A DNA stretch of 64,000 bases, from IMG/VR virus record IMGVR_UViG_3300027782_000064, positions 1-64,000 of that record; one strand, written 5' to 3'. The notes under the pieces were generated by a model. The model made no database searches. It was not told the origin of the DNA and saw only the letters and a list, made by a program, of their open reading frames with translations. The stretch is from a virus. The position numbers and the translations under genes are program-made. This document shows positions 22,573-30,261 of the stretch, one piece after another (position 1 is the first letter of the stretch; each line of letters begins with the position of its first letter).

Positions 22573-24561
22573 TTGACTACTACTAATATTAAAAGTTTAA
22601 ACCAACCTGCTATCCCAGAGAATTCAGTGTTTATCATTGAGCATCTAAATGAAGCAGTTACGGTAACTACAGAAAACAATGATGTTATTCTTGAAGGTAC
22701 GGCGGCAGTTTTCGGAGTAATGAATGAGAACAATCGTATTTACCAAAAACAAGAATATTTACCTCATTTAACTTACTTAAATGAGAAGATCAAACAGCGT
22801 AGACTATTTGGTGAACTTGATCATCCGCAAAAATTTGATGTTTCATTAGCTAATGTATCCCATGTAATTTTGGGACTTACATATGATGAACCAAGCAATA
22901 GCGTAAAAATTAGACTACAGTTATTAGATACACCATGTGGTAGAATTGCAAAAACTTTAGTTTTAGCAGGTTGTACTACTTCAATTTCTTCAAGAGCTGC
23001 AGGTAATGTTAATAAAGACGGAAATGTTACATTAGCAAAAATATTCACATACGATTTGGTTGCAGAACCAGGTTTTGCACAAGCTGCGCTTGGCCAAGTA
23101 TCTGAAAGTTTGCAAAATAACTATTCTGCAATCTTTGAATCATTAGATTCATTAAGAACTAGCGCAATCACTACCCAATTAACAGATATTTCTGAAAACT
23201 TCGGTTTTGAGGATTCTGTGAAGATTTACCGAATAAATAATCAAGAAATATCAACTAAACAAAATAATACACAGCAAATGGCTAATGAGTTTGTAACAAA
23301 AGAAGAGATGAATCAGTATTCTGAACTGGTTAAAAAGAAATTTTCTTCTCTACAAGAGAATATCTCTAAAAACAATAAAGGTCTTCAAAAGATCAGTGAA
23401 AATGCAACAGAAGGAGAATCTCCAGTTGTTGCTAAAATGGTAGAATACGTTAACTATTTAGCTGGCGAAATGGAGCAATTAGTTGAATACTCTAACTATC
23501 TTTCAACAATGTTAAATCAAGGTATTAATTACACTGAGCATGTTGCAGAGAAAGTTAATACAGTAATCGATTATTCTGACTATTTAGCAGGCACAGTAGA
23601 AAAGAATATTCAATATTCTAGCTACTTAGGAGAAAAACTTAATGAAAACATTAACTATTCTGAATATATTGCTGAAAACGTAGAAAAAACAGTTGAATAT
23701 GCTAACTACATTGCAGAAAATGTAGACAGCAGTATTCAATACACAGAATACGTTGGACAAAGTGCAGAAAAAGGAATTCAATTTTCAAATTACTTAGCTG
23801 AGAATTTAGATGCATCTATTAAATACTCTAACTATTTAGGACAAAACCTTAATGAAGGTATTAGATATTCAGAATACATTGCTGAATCATTAAATGAAAA
23901 AATCACTCCTTCAGCTTTAACTAAAACTCGTTCTTTACTTGGAGAAGTTAAAAAATTAAATGAAGGCGTAGAATTTGAAGTTAATGAAACTTCTTCAGTT
24001 GATGACCTAGTTGGAGCAGTTGATGGACTATTAACTCACATTAAATCAAATTCAGCTAAATCTATTTTGGAAAACAAATATCCATTCTTAAAATTGTTAA
24101 CTGAAGGTCGTAAGCAAGCATTCTATAATTTAGATCAGCCTACTAAATCTGCAATTGTTGAAACAATGCAAGGAGCTATCTACTTTAACGAAGCTGAAGT
24201 AGTTAATATTATGGAAGCAGTTCTTAACAAACAAGTTGAAAACACGCCTAATTATATTAAACTTATGCCAGCTGCATACAAGCAATTATTTGAAAGTATG
24301 ACTGACGGAGAAAGAAATTGGATGGCTTCTCAAGCTAACAACTTCACTTTAAATACTTCATATCAAGTTAAGTCTTTTTGGGATTCTCGCGATTTAAGAG
24401 GAGTTAATGAGAGACTTGCAACTGAAACAATTATAAATAATAATTCTATTAACGAAAACCAAGGTAAAGAAGGTTACGTATCGTTAAACCAAATAAACGA
24501 AAGTCTACGTGGTTATTCTAATAACTACATGGACGCTCTTAAAAGAAGAGCACAAAATTAA
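22573..24561 (+). CDS. 21: Prohead protease (gp21-like) fused to a coiled-coil scaffold domain (gp22-like)
   Basis: Residues 35-190 are a gp21-type maturation protease: GTAAVFGVMNENNRIYQKQE, RRLFGELDHPQ (catalytic His), then LLDTPCGRIAKTLVLAGCTT and SISSRAAG (catalytic Ser). In T4 this serine protease cuts head proteins after Glu in the prohead, and scaffold gp22 is a separate gene. Here the frame continues without a stop into a Gln/Asn/Glu-rich coiled-coil region with eleven 14-residue repeats (290-443) and a helical C-terminal domain. An internal start at 23278 with its own candidate late promoter could yield the scaffold alone. The start is TTG at 22573. The capsid gene follows 17 bases downstream, as expected. 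Confidence 0.85.
   Translation: MTTTNIKSLNQPAIPENSVFIIEHLNEAVTVTTENNDVILEGTAAVFGVMNENNRIYQKQEYLPHLTYLNEKIKQRRLFGELDHPQKFDVSLANVSHVILGLTYDEPSNSVKIRLQLLDTPCGRIAKTLVLAGCTTSISSRAAGNVNKDGNVTLAKIFTYDLVAEPGFAQAALGQVSESLQNNYSAIFESLDSLRTSAITTQLTDISENFGFEDSVKIYRINNQEISTKQNNTQQMANEFVTKEEMNQYSELVKKKFSSLQENISKNNKGLQKISENATEGESPVVAKMVEYVNYLAGEMEQLVEYSNYLSTMLNQGINYTEHVAEKVNTVIDYSDYLAGTVEKNIQYSSYLGEKLNENINYSEYIAENVEKTVEYANYIAENVDSSIQYTEYVGQSAEKGIQFSNYLAENLDASIKYSNYLGQNLNEGIRYSEYIAESLNEKITPSALTKTRSLLGEVKKLNEGVEFEVNETSSVDDLVGAVDGLLTHIKSNSAKSILENKYPFLKLLTEGRKQAFYNLDQPTKSAIVETMQGAIYFNEAEVVNIMEAVLNKQVENTPNYIKLMPAAYKQLFESMTDGERNWMASQANNFTLNTSYQVKSFWDSRDLRGVNERLATETIINNNSINENQGKEGYVSLNQINESLRGYSNNYMDALKRRAQN
23232..23242 (+). 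promoter_or_regulatory. Candidate internal late promoter inside the protease-scaffold gene
   Basis: AATAAATAATC differs by one base from the TATAAATAATC that precedes the same gene. The predicted transcript would begin near 23245, 33 bases before an in-frame ATG at 23278. It lies inside coding sequence, so a chance match is possible. Confidence 0.45.
23278..24561 (+). CDS. Candidate nested scaffold protein made from an internal start
   Basis: ATG at 23278 (residue 236 of the fusion) lies exactly where the protease domain ends and the scaffold begins. It is preceded by an A-rich leader like that of the capsid gene and by a late-promoter-like core at 23232. Starting here gives 427 residues (MANEFVTKEEMNQYSELVKK...), made of the coiled-coil repeats and C-terminal domain only. 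The arrangement would mirror phage lambda, where scaffold Nu3 is made from an internal start within protease gene C. It is inferred from sequence; the protein itself is not shown. Confidence 0.45.
   Translation: MANEFVTKEEMNQYSELVKKKFSSLQENISKNNKGLQKISENATEGESPVVAKMVEYVNYLAGEMEQLVEYSNYLSTMLNQGINYTEHVAEKVNTVIDYSDYLAGTVEKNIQYSSYLGEKLNENINYSEYIAENVEKTVEYANYIAENVDSSIQYTEYVGQSAEKGIQFSNYLAENLDASIKYSNYLGQNLNEGIRYSEYIAESLNEKITPSALTKTRSLLGEVKKLNEGVEFEVNETSSVDDLVGAVDGLLTHIKSNSAKSILENKYPFLKLLTEGRKQAFYNLDQPTKSAIVETMQGAIYFNEAEVVNIMEAVLNKQVENTPNYIKLMPAAYKQLFESMTDGERNWMASQANNFTLNTSYQVKSFWDSRDLRGVNERLATETIINNNSINENQGKEGYVSLNQINESLRGYSNNYMDALKRRAQN
23440..23901 (+). repeat. Eleven 14-residue (42-bp) coding repeats
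   Basis: Units follow the pattern (I/V)xY(S/T/A)xY(L/I/V)(A/G)ExLxxx, for example IQYSSYLGEKLNEN and VEYANYIAENVDSS. Fourteen residues equal two heptads, so the block should form a long regular coiled coil with Tyr at fixed positions. DNA copies have diverged, so the repeat is old. Confidence 0.9.
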
Positions 24562-24578
24562 AAAAACATTTTTAAAAA

Positions 24579-26276
24579 ATGGCAACAAAAATTTTCAAAA
24601 AATTGAACGACGCTTCAATTAAAGAAACTTGGACCCCAATTTTAGAAGGTTATGGTGCAAACGTTACAACTCGCCCTTGGTTAGTTGACTACGCTCACAA
24701 TCATGCTATCTTCGATAATGCAGGTTCAATCAATGAATCAAACACTGGCGTAGCTCCAGGTTTATTCTTACAACAACCAGGTTCTATCAGTTCTATTGGT
24801 GCAATTAGTTCTCCAACAAGTTCTATGACTCCATTCACAGGTGGTGCTAAAAACGGTTACGGTGCTTCTGTATCTGGTTCTGGTGATAAATTCCCAAGCC
24901 TTTTACCAGTTGCTATCCAAGTAGCTGCTAAAACTATTGGTTTTGACCTAGTTGGTGTAGTTCCTATGGATTCTCCAGTAGGTTTCTTACCTTACTTGGA
25001 TTATGTATACCAAGGTGGTAACGTAGACAAGCAATACGAACCATATTTGATTAAAATCACAGGTTTGTTAGAAAACCCAGCTGGTGGTGCTAAATTCACA
25101 GTAGCAACTCTTCCATTTACTGAAGGTTCTAACTATGGTGTTAACGAAAGTAACACTGACTTGATTTTACAATTTGTTGGTAAATCACGTGTTGATGGTT
25201 CTCCAATCTTCAAAGTTATCCTATCTCATGATGGTGGTACTCTTGCTGATTACTTTGCAGTTGACGTTGATATTCAACCAGCTAATGCAACTGACGTTTC
25301 AGGTACTGCGGTAGCAACTTACCGTATTGCTGATAACAAAGTTGAATTAGTTTCTGCTTTAGAAAACCATATTTCTGGTTTTACTTCAGTATCTGACGCT
25401 GATTATGCTACATCTGACTTCAATGGTCCTTTTATGGGAACTACTGGAACTCAAATGGAAGGTATGGCTCGTCAAACTGCAGAAGGTTCTAAATTCCGTC
25501 AAATGGGTCTTCGTATGTTCACTAAGTTCATCGAAGCAAAAGGAGATCAAGTTTCTATTTCAGCAACTGTTGAACAAATCCAAGATCTTAACCGAGTTTG
25601 GAACTTTGACGTAATCTCTATGTTAGAGAACGTAGCAGTTAACGAATTAGCTCAATCTATTAACAAGAAATTAGTTGATAGAGTTCTTAATTTAGGAGCT
25701 ACTCACGCAACTGCAGTTAATGCGGTTGAAGGTGCTGGTATTACTACTTTAGACCTAACTGTTGGAACAATGGGATATGAGAATATTTCAACTCTACAAC
25801 GTCGTGTTGTAACTAAAATTCTTGAAATGGCTAACTTGATTTATCATAGAGGTCGTTTTGGTGCAGGTACATACATCGTTACTAACGGTCGTGTTGCTTC
25901 TGCTTTAGCAGATGTAGCTGGTTATACTTTCTCTCCATTCAATAACGATTTACCATCTACTGCTGGTCAATTATACCCTGCTGGTAAAGTACACGGTTTA
26001 ACAATTTATGTTGATCCTAACTTGAAATTCACCGATAACCGTATTCATATTGGTCGTAAAGGTGCGGATGAAGAACCAGGTGTTAAATTCCTTCCATATA
26101 TCATGGCAGAGTCTCTTCAAACAATTGCAGAGGGAACTTTCTCTCCAAAAATTGGTATGAAATCTCGTTATGCTATCACTGAAGCTGGATGGCACCCAGA
26201 AACTCAATACATTACTTTGAACGTAACAGGTCTAGGTGTATTGACAGGATCTGTAGCACCAGCTGCTTCTTACTAA
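24579..26276 (+). CDS. 23: Major capsid protein (gp23-like)
   Basis: The 565-residue protein aligns in pattern with T4 gp23. The N-terminus WTPILEGYG corresponds to WKPLLEGEG in gp23, and PSLLPVAIQVAAKTIGFDLV followed by GVVPMDSPVGF matches the RRAIPNLIAFDICGVQPMNS region. In T4 the protease removes 65 residues after a hydrophobic-x-Glu site. Here SINE|S ends at Glu53, a likely cut that would leave a mature protein of 512 residues. Codon use is notably cleaner than in neighbours (many GGT, CGT, AAC), as expected for a highly expressed gene. It follows the protease-scaffold gene by 17 bases and is followed by a strong terminator. Confidence 0.93.
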   Translation: MATKIFKKLNDASIKETWTPILEGYGANVTTRPWLVDYAHNHAIFDNAGSINESNTGVAPGLFLQQPGSISSIGAISSPTSSMTPFTGGAKNGYGASVSGSGDKFPSLLPVAIQVAAKTIGFDLVGVVPMDSPVGFLPYLDYVYQGGNVDKQYEPYLIKITGLLENPAGGAKFTVATLPFTEGSNYGVNESNTDLILQFVGKSRVDGSPIFKVILSHDGGTLADYFAVDVDIQPANATDVSGTAVATYRIADNKVELVSALENHISGFTSVSDADYATSDFNGPFMGTTGTQMEGMARQTAEGSKFRQMGLRMFTKFIEAKGDQVSISATVEQIQDLNRVWNFDVISMLENVAVNELAQSINKKLVDRVLNLGATHATAVNAVEGAGITTLDLTVGTMGYENISTLQRRVVTKILEMANLIYHRGRFGAGTYIVTNGRVASALADVAGYTFSPFNNDLPSTAGQLYPAGKVHGLTIYVDPNLKFTDNRIHIGRKGADEEPGVKFLPYIMAESLQTIAEGTFSPKIGMKSRYAITEAGWHPETQYITLNVTGLGVLTGSVAPAASY

Positions 26277-26301
26277 TAATAAGATTTAATAAGCTAATCT
26301 C

Positions 26302-26330
26302 AAAAAGGCTCCTCACAAGGGAGCCTTTTT
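26302..26330 (+). terminator. Intrinsic terminator after the major capsid gene
   Basis: AAAAAGGCTCC (26302-26312) pairs with GGAGCCTTTTT (26320-26330) around a 7-base loop, followed by further T residues. Confidence 0.92.
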
Positions 26331-26350
26331 CTTTTTTAAGGATGGGTCGC

Positions 26351-26361
26351 TAATAAATAAC
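26351..26361 (+). promoter_or_regulatory. Late promoter of the 26394-29826 operon
   Basis: TAATAAATAAC, 33 bases before the ATG at 26394 and just after the capsid terminator. Predicted transcription start near 26365. Confidence 0.75.
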
Positions 26362-26393
26362 ATTCTAAAGTACTTAAAAAATAATATAAACAA

Positions 26394-26759
26394 ATGAGCA
26401 ATTCTGTTTTAAACTACTCACAATTTCTTTTAGAAAAGAAAGCAATCAACCAAGAAATGGCAATGTTGCCTAAAGGTAAAGGTTCAAAATCTACTAAATC
26501 AGTAGGATCTGAAATGTCTGAACTTCCAAAAGGAAAAGGAAAAGGTATTAGCAAATCAGTAAAACCTGAAATGTCTACTCTTCCTAAAGGAAAAGGTAAA
26601 ATGATTGGAAAATCAGTAGATACGAAAGTTTCTAAATTACCTACAACTAAAGGTGCTTCACCTAAAAAATCAGTAGACTCTAAAATGTCTAAATTGATAA
26701 TTAAAGGTAAAGCTATTAGTAAGAAAGTTGAGCCTAACATGGCTAAAATGCCTAAGTAA
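26394..26759 (+). CDS. Lys-rich repeat protein, candidate DNA-condensing internal head protein
   Basis: 121 residues. The N-terminus SVLNYSQFLLEKK fits the capsid-targeting pattern. From residue 21 there are five repeats of about 19 residues with the form EMSxLPKGKGKxIxKSVxx. These are strongly basic (Lys about a quarter of the protein) and low in complexity, like histone H1 tails. There is no globular domain. It is the first gene after the capsid gene and has its own late promoter. The inference is a small basic protein packed with the DNA, comparable in role to T4 internal proteins IPI-IPIII, though with no sequence similarity to them apart from the leader. Confidence 0.65.
   Translation: MSNSVLNYSQFLLEKKAINQEMAMLPKGKGSKSTKSVGSEMSELPKGKGKGISKSVKPEMSTLPKGKGKMIGKSVDTKVSKLPTTKGASPKKSVDSKMSKLIIKGKAISKKVEPNMAKMPK
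26454..26735 (+). repeat. Five 57-bp coding repeats of the basic protein
   Basis: Units of 19 residues (the last 18) begin at codons 21, 40, 59, 78 and 97 of the gene at 26394. The first three keep LPKGKG; the last two have diverged (LPTTKG, LIIKGK). All keep a Lys-Ser/Lys-Val end. Confidence 0.85.
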
Positions 26760-26778
26760 TTAAAAAACCCATTCTGAA

Positions 26779-27084
26779 ATGTCAGATCAAAGAAAACACA
26801 AGGTCACGTCCTTTCAGTCGTTTGTTATTCAGGAAAATTCAATAAAGGATTTAGTTGGAAAAACTGATGACGAGCAATTGGACTTAGATGACGCTCGTAG
26901 TATTGGAAAAAAGATTTCCAAAATGAAAGGTGAAGATCGTAAGAAATATGTTGGCATTGTTAATTTTATGGGAGCATCTTGTAGAATTTACAATGAGATT
27001 TGGGCTAACTATAAACCAGTTGATCCATCAACCAAAAAATCAAACCGTGGAAAAGAATTCCAAGGTGAAAAAGAAGTAGGTTAA
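26779..27084 (+). CDS. Unknown small late protein with capsid-targeting-like N-terminus
   Basis: 101 residues. VTSFQSFVIQENS near the N-terminus fits the aromatic-x-x-Phe-x-x-hydrophobic-x-Glu pattern. The centre is a charged helix (DDARSIGKKISKMKGEDRKK) and the end is basic and hydrophilic. No family is recognised. It lies 19 bases after the basic repeat gene and before a TTG-started gene, in the late operon from 26351. Confidence 0.6.
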   Translation: MSDQRKHKVTSFQSFVIQENSIKDLVGKTDDEQLDLDDARSIGKKISKMKGEDRKKYVGIVNFMGASCRIYNEIWANYKPVDPSTKKSNRGKEFQGEKEVG

Positions 27085-27087
27085 TAA

Positions 27088-28176
27088 TTGAGTGCACAAG
27101 GAGTAATAGCTGAATCGGTTGCAAGTTTTAAAATAACTTGGGATAATCCAGGCAATGGTCAACAACCAAAGTGGGATCAAACTAAACAGTCAATTGAGTT
27201 AAATCAAACTGACGTTTATCCTGACTTACAATATGTGTCAGCATTTGCAGCTCCAATCTATACCAAGTATACATCTGGATCACTTTTAAATGACTTAATA
27301 GTTGAGATCAATAAAGTTATTGACTCTAAATTAGCTAGTACCTCTGATAAAAAAGAGAAAGTTGATGAATTATCTTTGCCGGCAGGTCAACCTGCAGCTA
27401 AGCAGCTAGGAGCAGGTCAACCTAATCCTTTTTTAGATGACCCTGACGAAGAAGAGACAGATACTAAACCTGCACAAGAAAACGAACCTAATAATCAAAT
27501 AATTCAAGGCAAACCTGAAGATGATTTAGTTAATCCCGAGTCATCTCAAGCAGCTGAGGTTATAGGTAATAAGCCTACACAAGAAAAAGAACCAGAGGTG
27601 ACGACAAATGATCAGGACCTGGTTATTAATAATACAACAACTACAACGACTACTGCACCACAAAAAGCAGAGTCATCGGCCTATACTGTTACGGTATATG
27701 GTGATAAATTAAGATTTTTAGAAGGACAAGAGGGTCGAGGAGCTTATTCTTCAGGTATTAAGTTTTTATATAAGGTTTCAAATAACCTAACTAAACAAGT
27801 AGCTGGAGAACAAATTGATAACAGAACAAAGATTTGGGCAGAAGTTGCTCTAGCTGGACTATTATCAAAAGTAGTAAGATTTGAATTTGCGGATTTTGAT
27901 GAAATTGAATTTAAGTTTGGAGGAAATTTACTAGCTCAGGTATTACCTTCAATTGAATTAAGTTTTACACCAGATCCAAATTCAATTTACTCAAAAGAAA
28001 AACCTGAACTTGATATTGCAGATGTTATTAAAGCTACTAATATTACATTAGGAACTAAAACCACTTCTGAAATTATGTCTTTACAGAAACAAATACAGAA
28101 AGAAATCGACTCACGTGAACCTGTTGAAAAACAAAAGCAGCCTGGTAAACAAAGTGATTCGGTTGATAATAAATAA
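27088..28176 (+). CDS. Unknown late structural protein with long disordered linker
   Basis: 362 residues starting at TTG 27088 (SAQGVIAESVASF), since no ATG is suitably placed. A short N-terminal domain (about 1-95) is followed by a disordered Pro/Gln/Glu/Thr-rich linker (about 96-205, ending in a run of Thr). A C-terminal beta-rich domain (SSAYTVTVYGDKLRFLEGQE, then SGIKFLYKVSN) and helix follow. No family is recognised. The end of the gene overlaps a late-promoter-like core that precedes the tail tube gene. Confidence 0.6.
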   Translation: MSAQGVIAESVASFKITWDNPGNGQQPKWDQTKQSIELNQTDVYPDLQYVSAFAAPIYTKYTSGSLLNDLIVEINKVIDSKLASTSDKKEKVDELSLPAGQPAAKQLGAGQPNPFLDDPDEEETDTKPAQENEPNNQIIQGKPEDDLVNPESSQAAEVIGNKPTQEKEPEVTTNDQDLVINNTTTTTTTAPQKAESSAYTVTVYGDKLRFLEGQEGRGAYSSGIKFLYKVSNNLTKQVAGEQIDNRTKIWAEVALAGLLSKVVRFEFADFDEIEFKFGGNLLAQVLPSIELSFTPDPNSIYSKEKPELDIADVIKATNITLGTKTTSEIMSLQKQIQKEIDSREPVEKQKQPGKQSDSVDNK

Positions 28177-28177
28177 C
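28169..28177 (+). promoter_or_regulatory. Possible late promoter of the tail tube gene
   Basis: ATAAATAAC at the end of the preceding gene, 20 bases before the tail tube start at 28197; the predicted transcript begins near 28181. The match includes the codons Asn-Lys-stop, which arise by chance in this AT-rich genome, so it is less certain than intergenic copies. Confidence 0.45.
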
Positions 28178-28196
28178 TAAAAAAATACGAGATAAA

Positions 28197-28784
28197 ATGG
28201 CAGGTCTACCACATTTTAAAAATTCAGCAGCAGGTCCAGGTAAATATGAACCCCTGTACCTTAATCAATTTGAGGTGATTATTACGGCACCACCATTGGT
28301 ATCAGGTAAAATAGGTTTCAATAACAACTTAATGCTTGAGCACGTAACTAAAGTAACAAGTTTACCAGAATATTCAGGATCAGGATCAGGAGTAGTTACT
28401 CAAAACTATAAATTCTCTCAAAGAACTTATGCTCCAGCTAAGCCAGCTCAAACATATCATCAGTTTAATATTGAGTTTGAGGTTAACTTAAATAACAATA
28501 ATGATATGTATATCTACAATGCTCTTAGAGCATGGGGAGATTTAATATATGATCCATTGACTGGTCGTCAAGGTCTAAAGACTGATTATGCAAATGCAAG
28601 TATTCAAGTAACAATGTTTAATAGAGCTGGTGTAATTTATAGAGATTTTGTATTTACCCCAGTATTTCTTGGTCCAACTAAAATGACTGAAACTGTTCTT
28701 GACTATACTGCAGATAATTCAATTTATAAGTTAACTGCACAATTTACAGCAGACAAATATACAGACACTCGAATCGGTCAATAA
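28197..28784 (+). CDS. 19: Tail tube protein (gp19-like)
   Basis: 195 residues, close to T4 gp19 (163). The start region with LYLNQFEVIITAPP is the usual first strand of tube proteins, followed by LEHVTKVTSLPEYSGSGSG, a middle helix (MYIYNALRAWGDLIYDPLTG) and a C-terminal beta region ending DNSIYKLTAQFTADKYTD. The protein would polymerise as hexamer rings inside the sheath. An A-rich leader (AAAAAATACGAGATAAAATG) replaces a ribosome binding site. The sheath gene is separate, at 41976. Confidence 0.88.
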   Translation: MAGLPHFKNSAAGPGKYEPLYLNQFEVIITAPPLVSGKIGFNNNLMLEHVTKVTSLPEYSGSGSGVVTQNYKFSQRTYAPAKPAQTYHQFNIEFEVNLNNNNDMYIYNALRAWGDLIYDPLTGRQGLKTDYANASIQVTMFNRAGVIYRDFVFTPVFLGPTKMTETVLDYTADNSIYKLTAQFTADKYTDTRIGQ

Positions 28785-28802
28785 AATAACAGTTATTATA
28801 AA

Positions 28803-29456
28803 ATGGACATGTTTAATGTAAAACGCCGAGATAATCCTTCAATGGATAAACATATGGATCTAAAGAAGCCAGGCTTCGGTGGACCAAATTCAAAGGAAGA
28901 CTTTGATAAATCAAAAAGAAAATCACTTGAAGGATACCAACGAGTAGTTGACAGAAATGCCGATTTCGAAGGTGGAAATTTCAATCATAATTATGATCCA
29001 ACGTGGAAAGCAGTAACCCGTGATTTAATTTCAAGAACTGCAAAGAAAAAACCATTTAATCCAATGTACGCAAAACAAACAATTGCAACAGTTAATGCTG
29101 TTGAAGAAGGTACTATCAAACGCTTTGAACAATTCGTTAATGAAAACGAAGGTTTTAATATGTTCGCTGAAGCCGAAGACGAAACTACTCCAGAAATGGA
29201 AGAAACTACTCCAGAAATGGAAGAAGTTGAAGTAGATCAAGAACAAGTAGAAATGCTAATGGCAGATTTCGGAGATGCTCTTGAAGAAATGATTGATGAA
29301 ATCGCTGAAAAAATGGAACTTGAAAAAGAAGAAGTTTGCGATATTTTATGTGCAGCTATTAAAAAGATGTGCGCTCCTGCTGAAGAAGAGGAAGAAGAAG
29401 ACAATCAAGACAATCAAGACAACGAAGACCCTTCTACTGAAGAAGACGAAAATTAA
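28803..29456 (+). CDS. Very acidic late protein with internal protease-site motif
   Basis: 217 residues. The first 100 are basic to neutral and Asn/Lys/Asp-rich. Then comes IKRFEQFVNENEGF (about 105-118), which matches the capsid-targeting/protease site pattern but is internal here. The rest is extremely acidic: TTPEMEE twice in tandem, a helical block with MLMADFGDALEEMIDEIAEK, and a Glu/Asp-rich tail. Acidic head proteins of T4 such as gp67 are scaffold parts that are cut to internal peptides; this protein may behave similarly. No direct homologue is recognised. Confidence 0.6.
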   Translation: MDMFNVKRRDNPSMDKHMDLKKPGFGGPNSKEDFDKSKRKSLEGYQRVVDRNADFEGGNFNHNYDPTWKAVTRDLISRTAKKKPFNPMYAKQTIATVNAVEEGTIKRFEQFVNENEGFNMFAEAEDETTPEMEETTPEMEEVEVDQEQVEMLMADFGDALEEMIDEIAEKMELEKEEVCDILCAAIKKMCAPAEEEEEEDNQDNQDNEDPSTEEDEN

Positions 29457-29466
29457 GCCCAAATCA

Positions 29467-29826
29467 ATGAAATTGATTAAATTATTTGAACAATGGGTTT
29501 CCGAAGAAGGATTAGAACCACTAAAACTTGAAGTACCTGAGGTACCAAAAGAAGCGGTTGAAGATACGTATACTCTTGCGTTATCAACTAATGAATTTGG
29601 AGATTTTGAAGTTACTGCAGTTATTGATTCAGAAGTTACAACTGACTCAACTGAGGCGTTTAAAGTAATTAGTTCAAATACTTCAAACATTGAAGTCGGA
29701 GCAACGATTATGGTTTCATCAACCGTTGATAAAAATGATGATTCTGATATTGTTATAATAAATGACCAAAATCGCCCAGAAGATTCATTAATTTATTCAG
29801 GGAAAATTCAAATTACTAAATTGTAA
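29467..29826 (+). CDS. Unknown small late protein with capsid-targeting-like N-terminus
   Basis: 119 residues starting at ATG 29467 (MKLIKLFEQWVSEEGLEP). The start was chosen because it lies 10 bases after the previous stop and gives the leader motif found on other genes; an upstream extension would overlap the acidic gene. The body is acidic and beta-rich (TYTLALSTNEFGDFEVTAVI, ending LIYSGKIQITKL). No family is recognised. It is the last gene before the convergent terminator. Confidence 0.6.
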   Translation: MKLIKLFEQWVSEEGLEPLKLEVPEVPKEAVEDTYTLALSTNEFGDFEVTAVIDSEVTTDSTEAFKVISSNTSNIEVGATIMVSSTVDKNDDSDIVIINDQNRPEDSLIYSGKIQITKL

Positions 29827-29850
29827 ATTTTAAAAGTATATTAGATTAAG

Positions 29851-29875
29851 AAAGGGGCTTTATTGCCCCTTTTTT
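29851..29875. terminator. Bidirectional terminator between convergent blocks
   Basis: AAAGGGGC (29851-29858) pairs with GCCCCTTT (29865-29872) around TTTATT, with T-runs on the plus side and a shorter one on the minus side. It separates the late plus block from the minus replication block. Confidence 0.9.
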
Positions 29876-30261
29876 ATTGTATCTACCCCAGTTAGGTCCC
29901 CAATCTCTAAGTCTGAATCAATTAAGTGTGGAACAAAGTCAATTGTTGAGTATGCGGTATTTAAGAATTTAACAGTATTGTTAATATTACTTGCACTTAG
30001 GCCGGCGTTAACATAAATTATTCGATTGTATTTTCTGTTTCTTACGTTAATTGCCTTATCAATTAATTTCTTAATTTCATAATTAATTAAGAATGACTGT
30101 ATTTTATTAGGAACTAGAATTTCCTGATCAAATTTTTCTTTAATGATTTTATTTACATTTAGTAAATAATCGCATTTTTGCTTTTTAGTAAAAATTTGAA
30201 TGAATTGTTTTTGATCCTTTACGAAAATTATTTCGAGAGTACGATCTACTGAATCTATCAT
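29860..30261 (-). CDS. Unknown 133-residue protein
   Basis: No family is recognised. It is Lys/Ile/Asn-rich with alternating strands and helices (RTLEIIFVKDQKQFIQIFT, then YNRIIYVNAGLSASNINNTV). The stop lies inside the terminator stem. The start at 30261 overlaps the stop of the dCMP deaminase gene by 4 bases, so it belongs to the thymidylate synthase/deaminase operon. A role in nucleotide metabolism is possible by context only. Confidence 0.6.
   Translation of the reverse strand: MIDSVDRTLEIIFVKDQKQFIQIFTKKQKCDYLLNVNKIIKEKFDQEILVPNKIQSFLINYEIKKLIDKAINVRNRKYNRIIYVNAGLSASNINNTVKFLNTAYSTIDFVPHLIDSDLEIGDLTGVDTIKKGQ

Noticed and set aside
26414-26740. Long open frame on the minus strand opposite the basic repeat protein
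   Set aside because: It arises from the repeated Lys codons of the real gene. It has no promoter or plausible start context, and its product is a repeat mirror.
29836-29843. GTATATTA on the plus strand as an early promoter
   Set aside because: No plus-strand gene follows; a terminator lies 8 bases downstream. It is probably a chance copy, and a reminder that the early motif is short.
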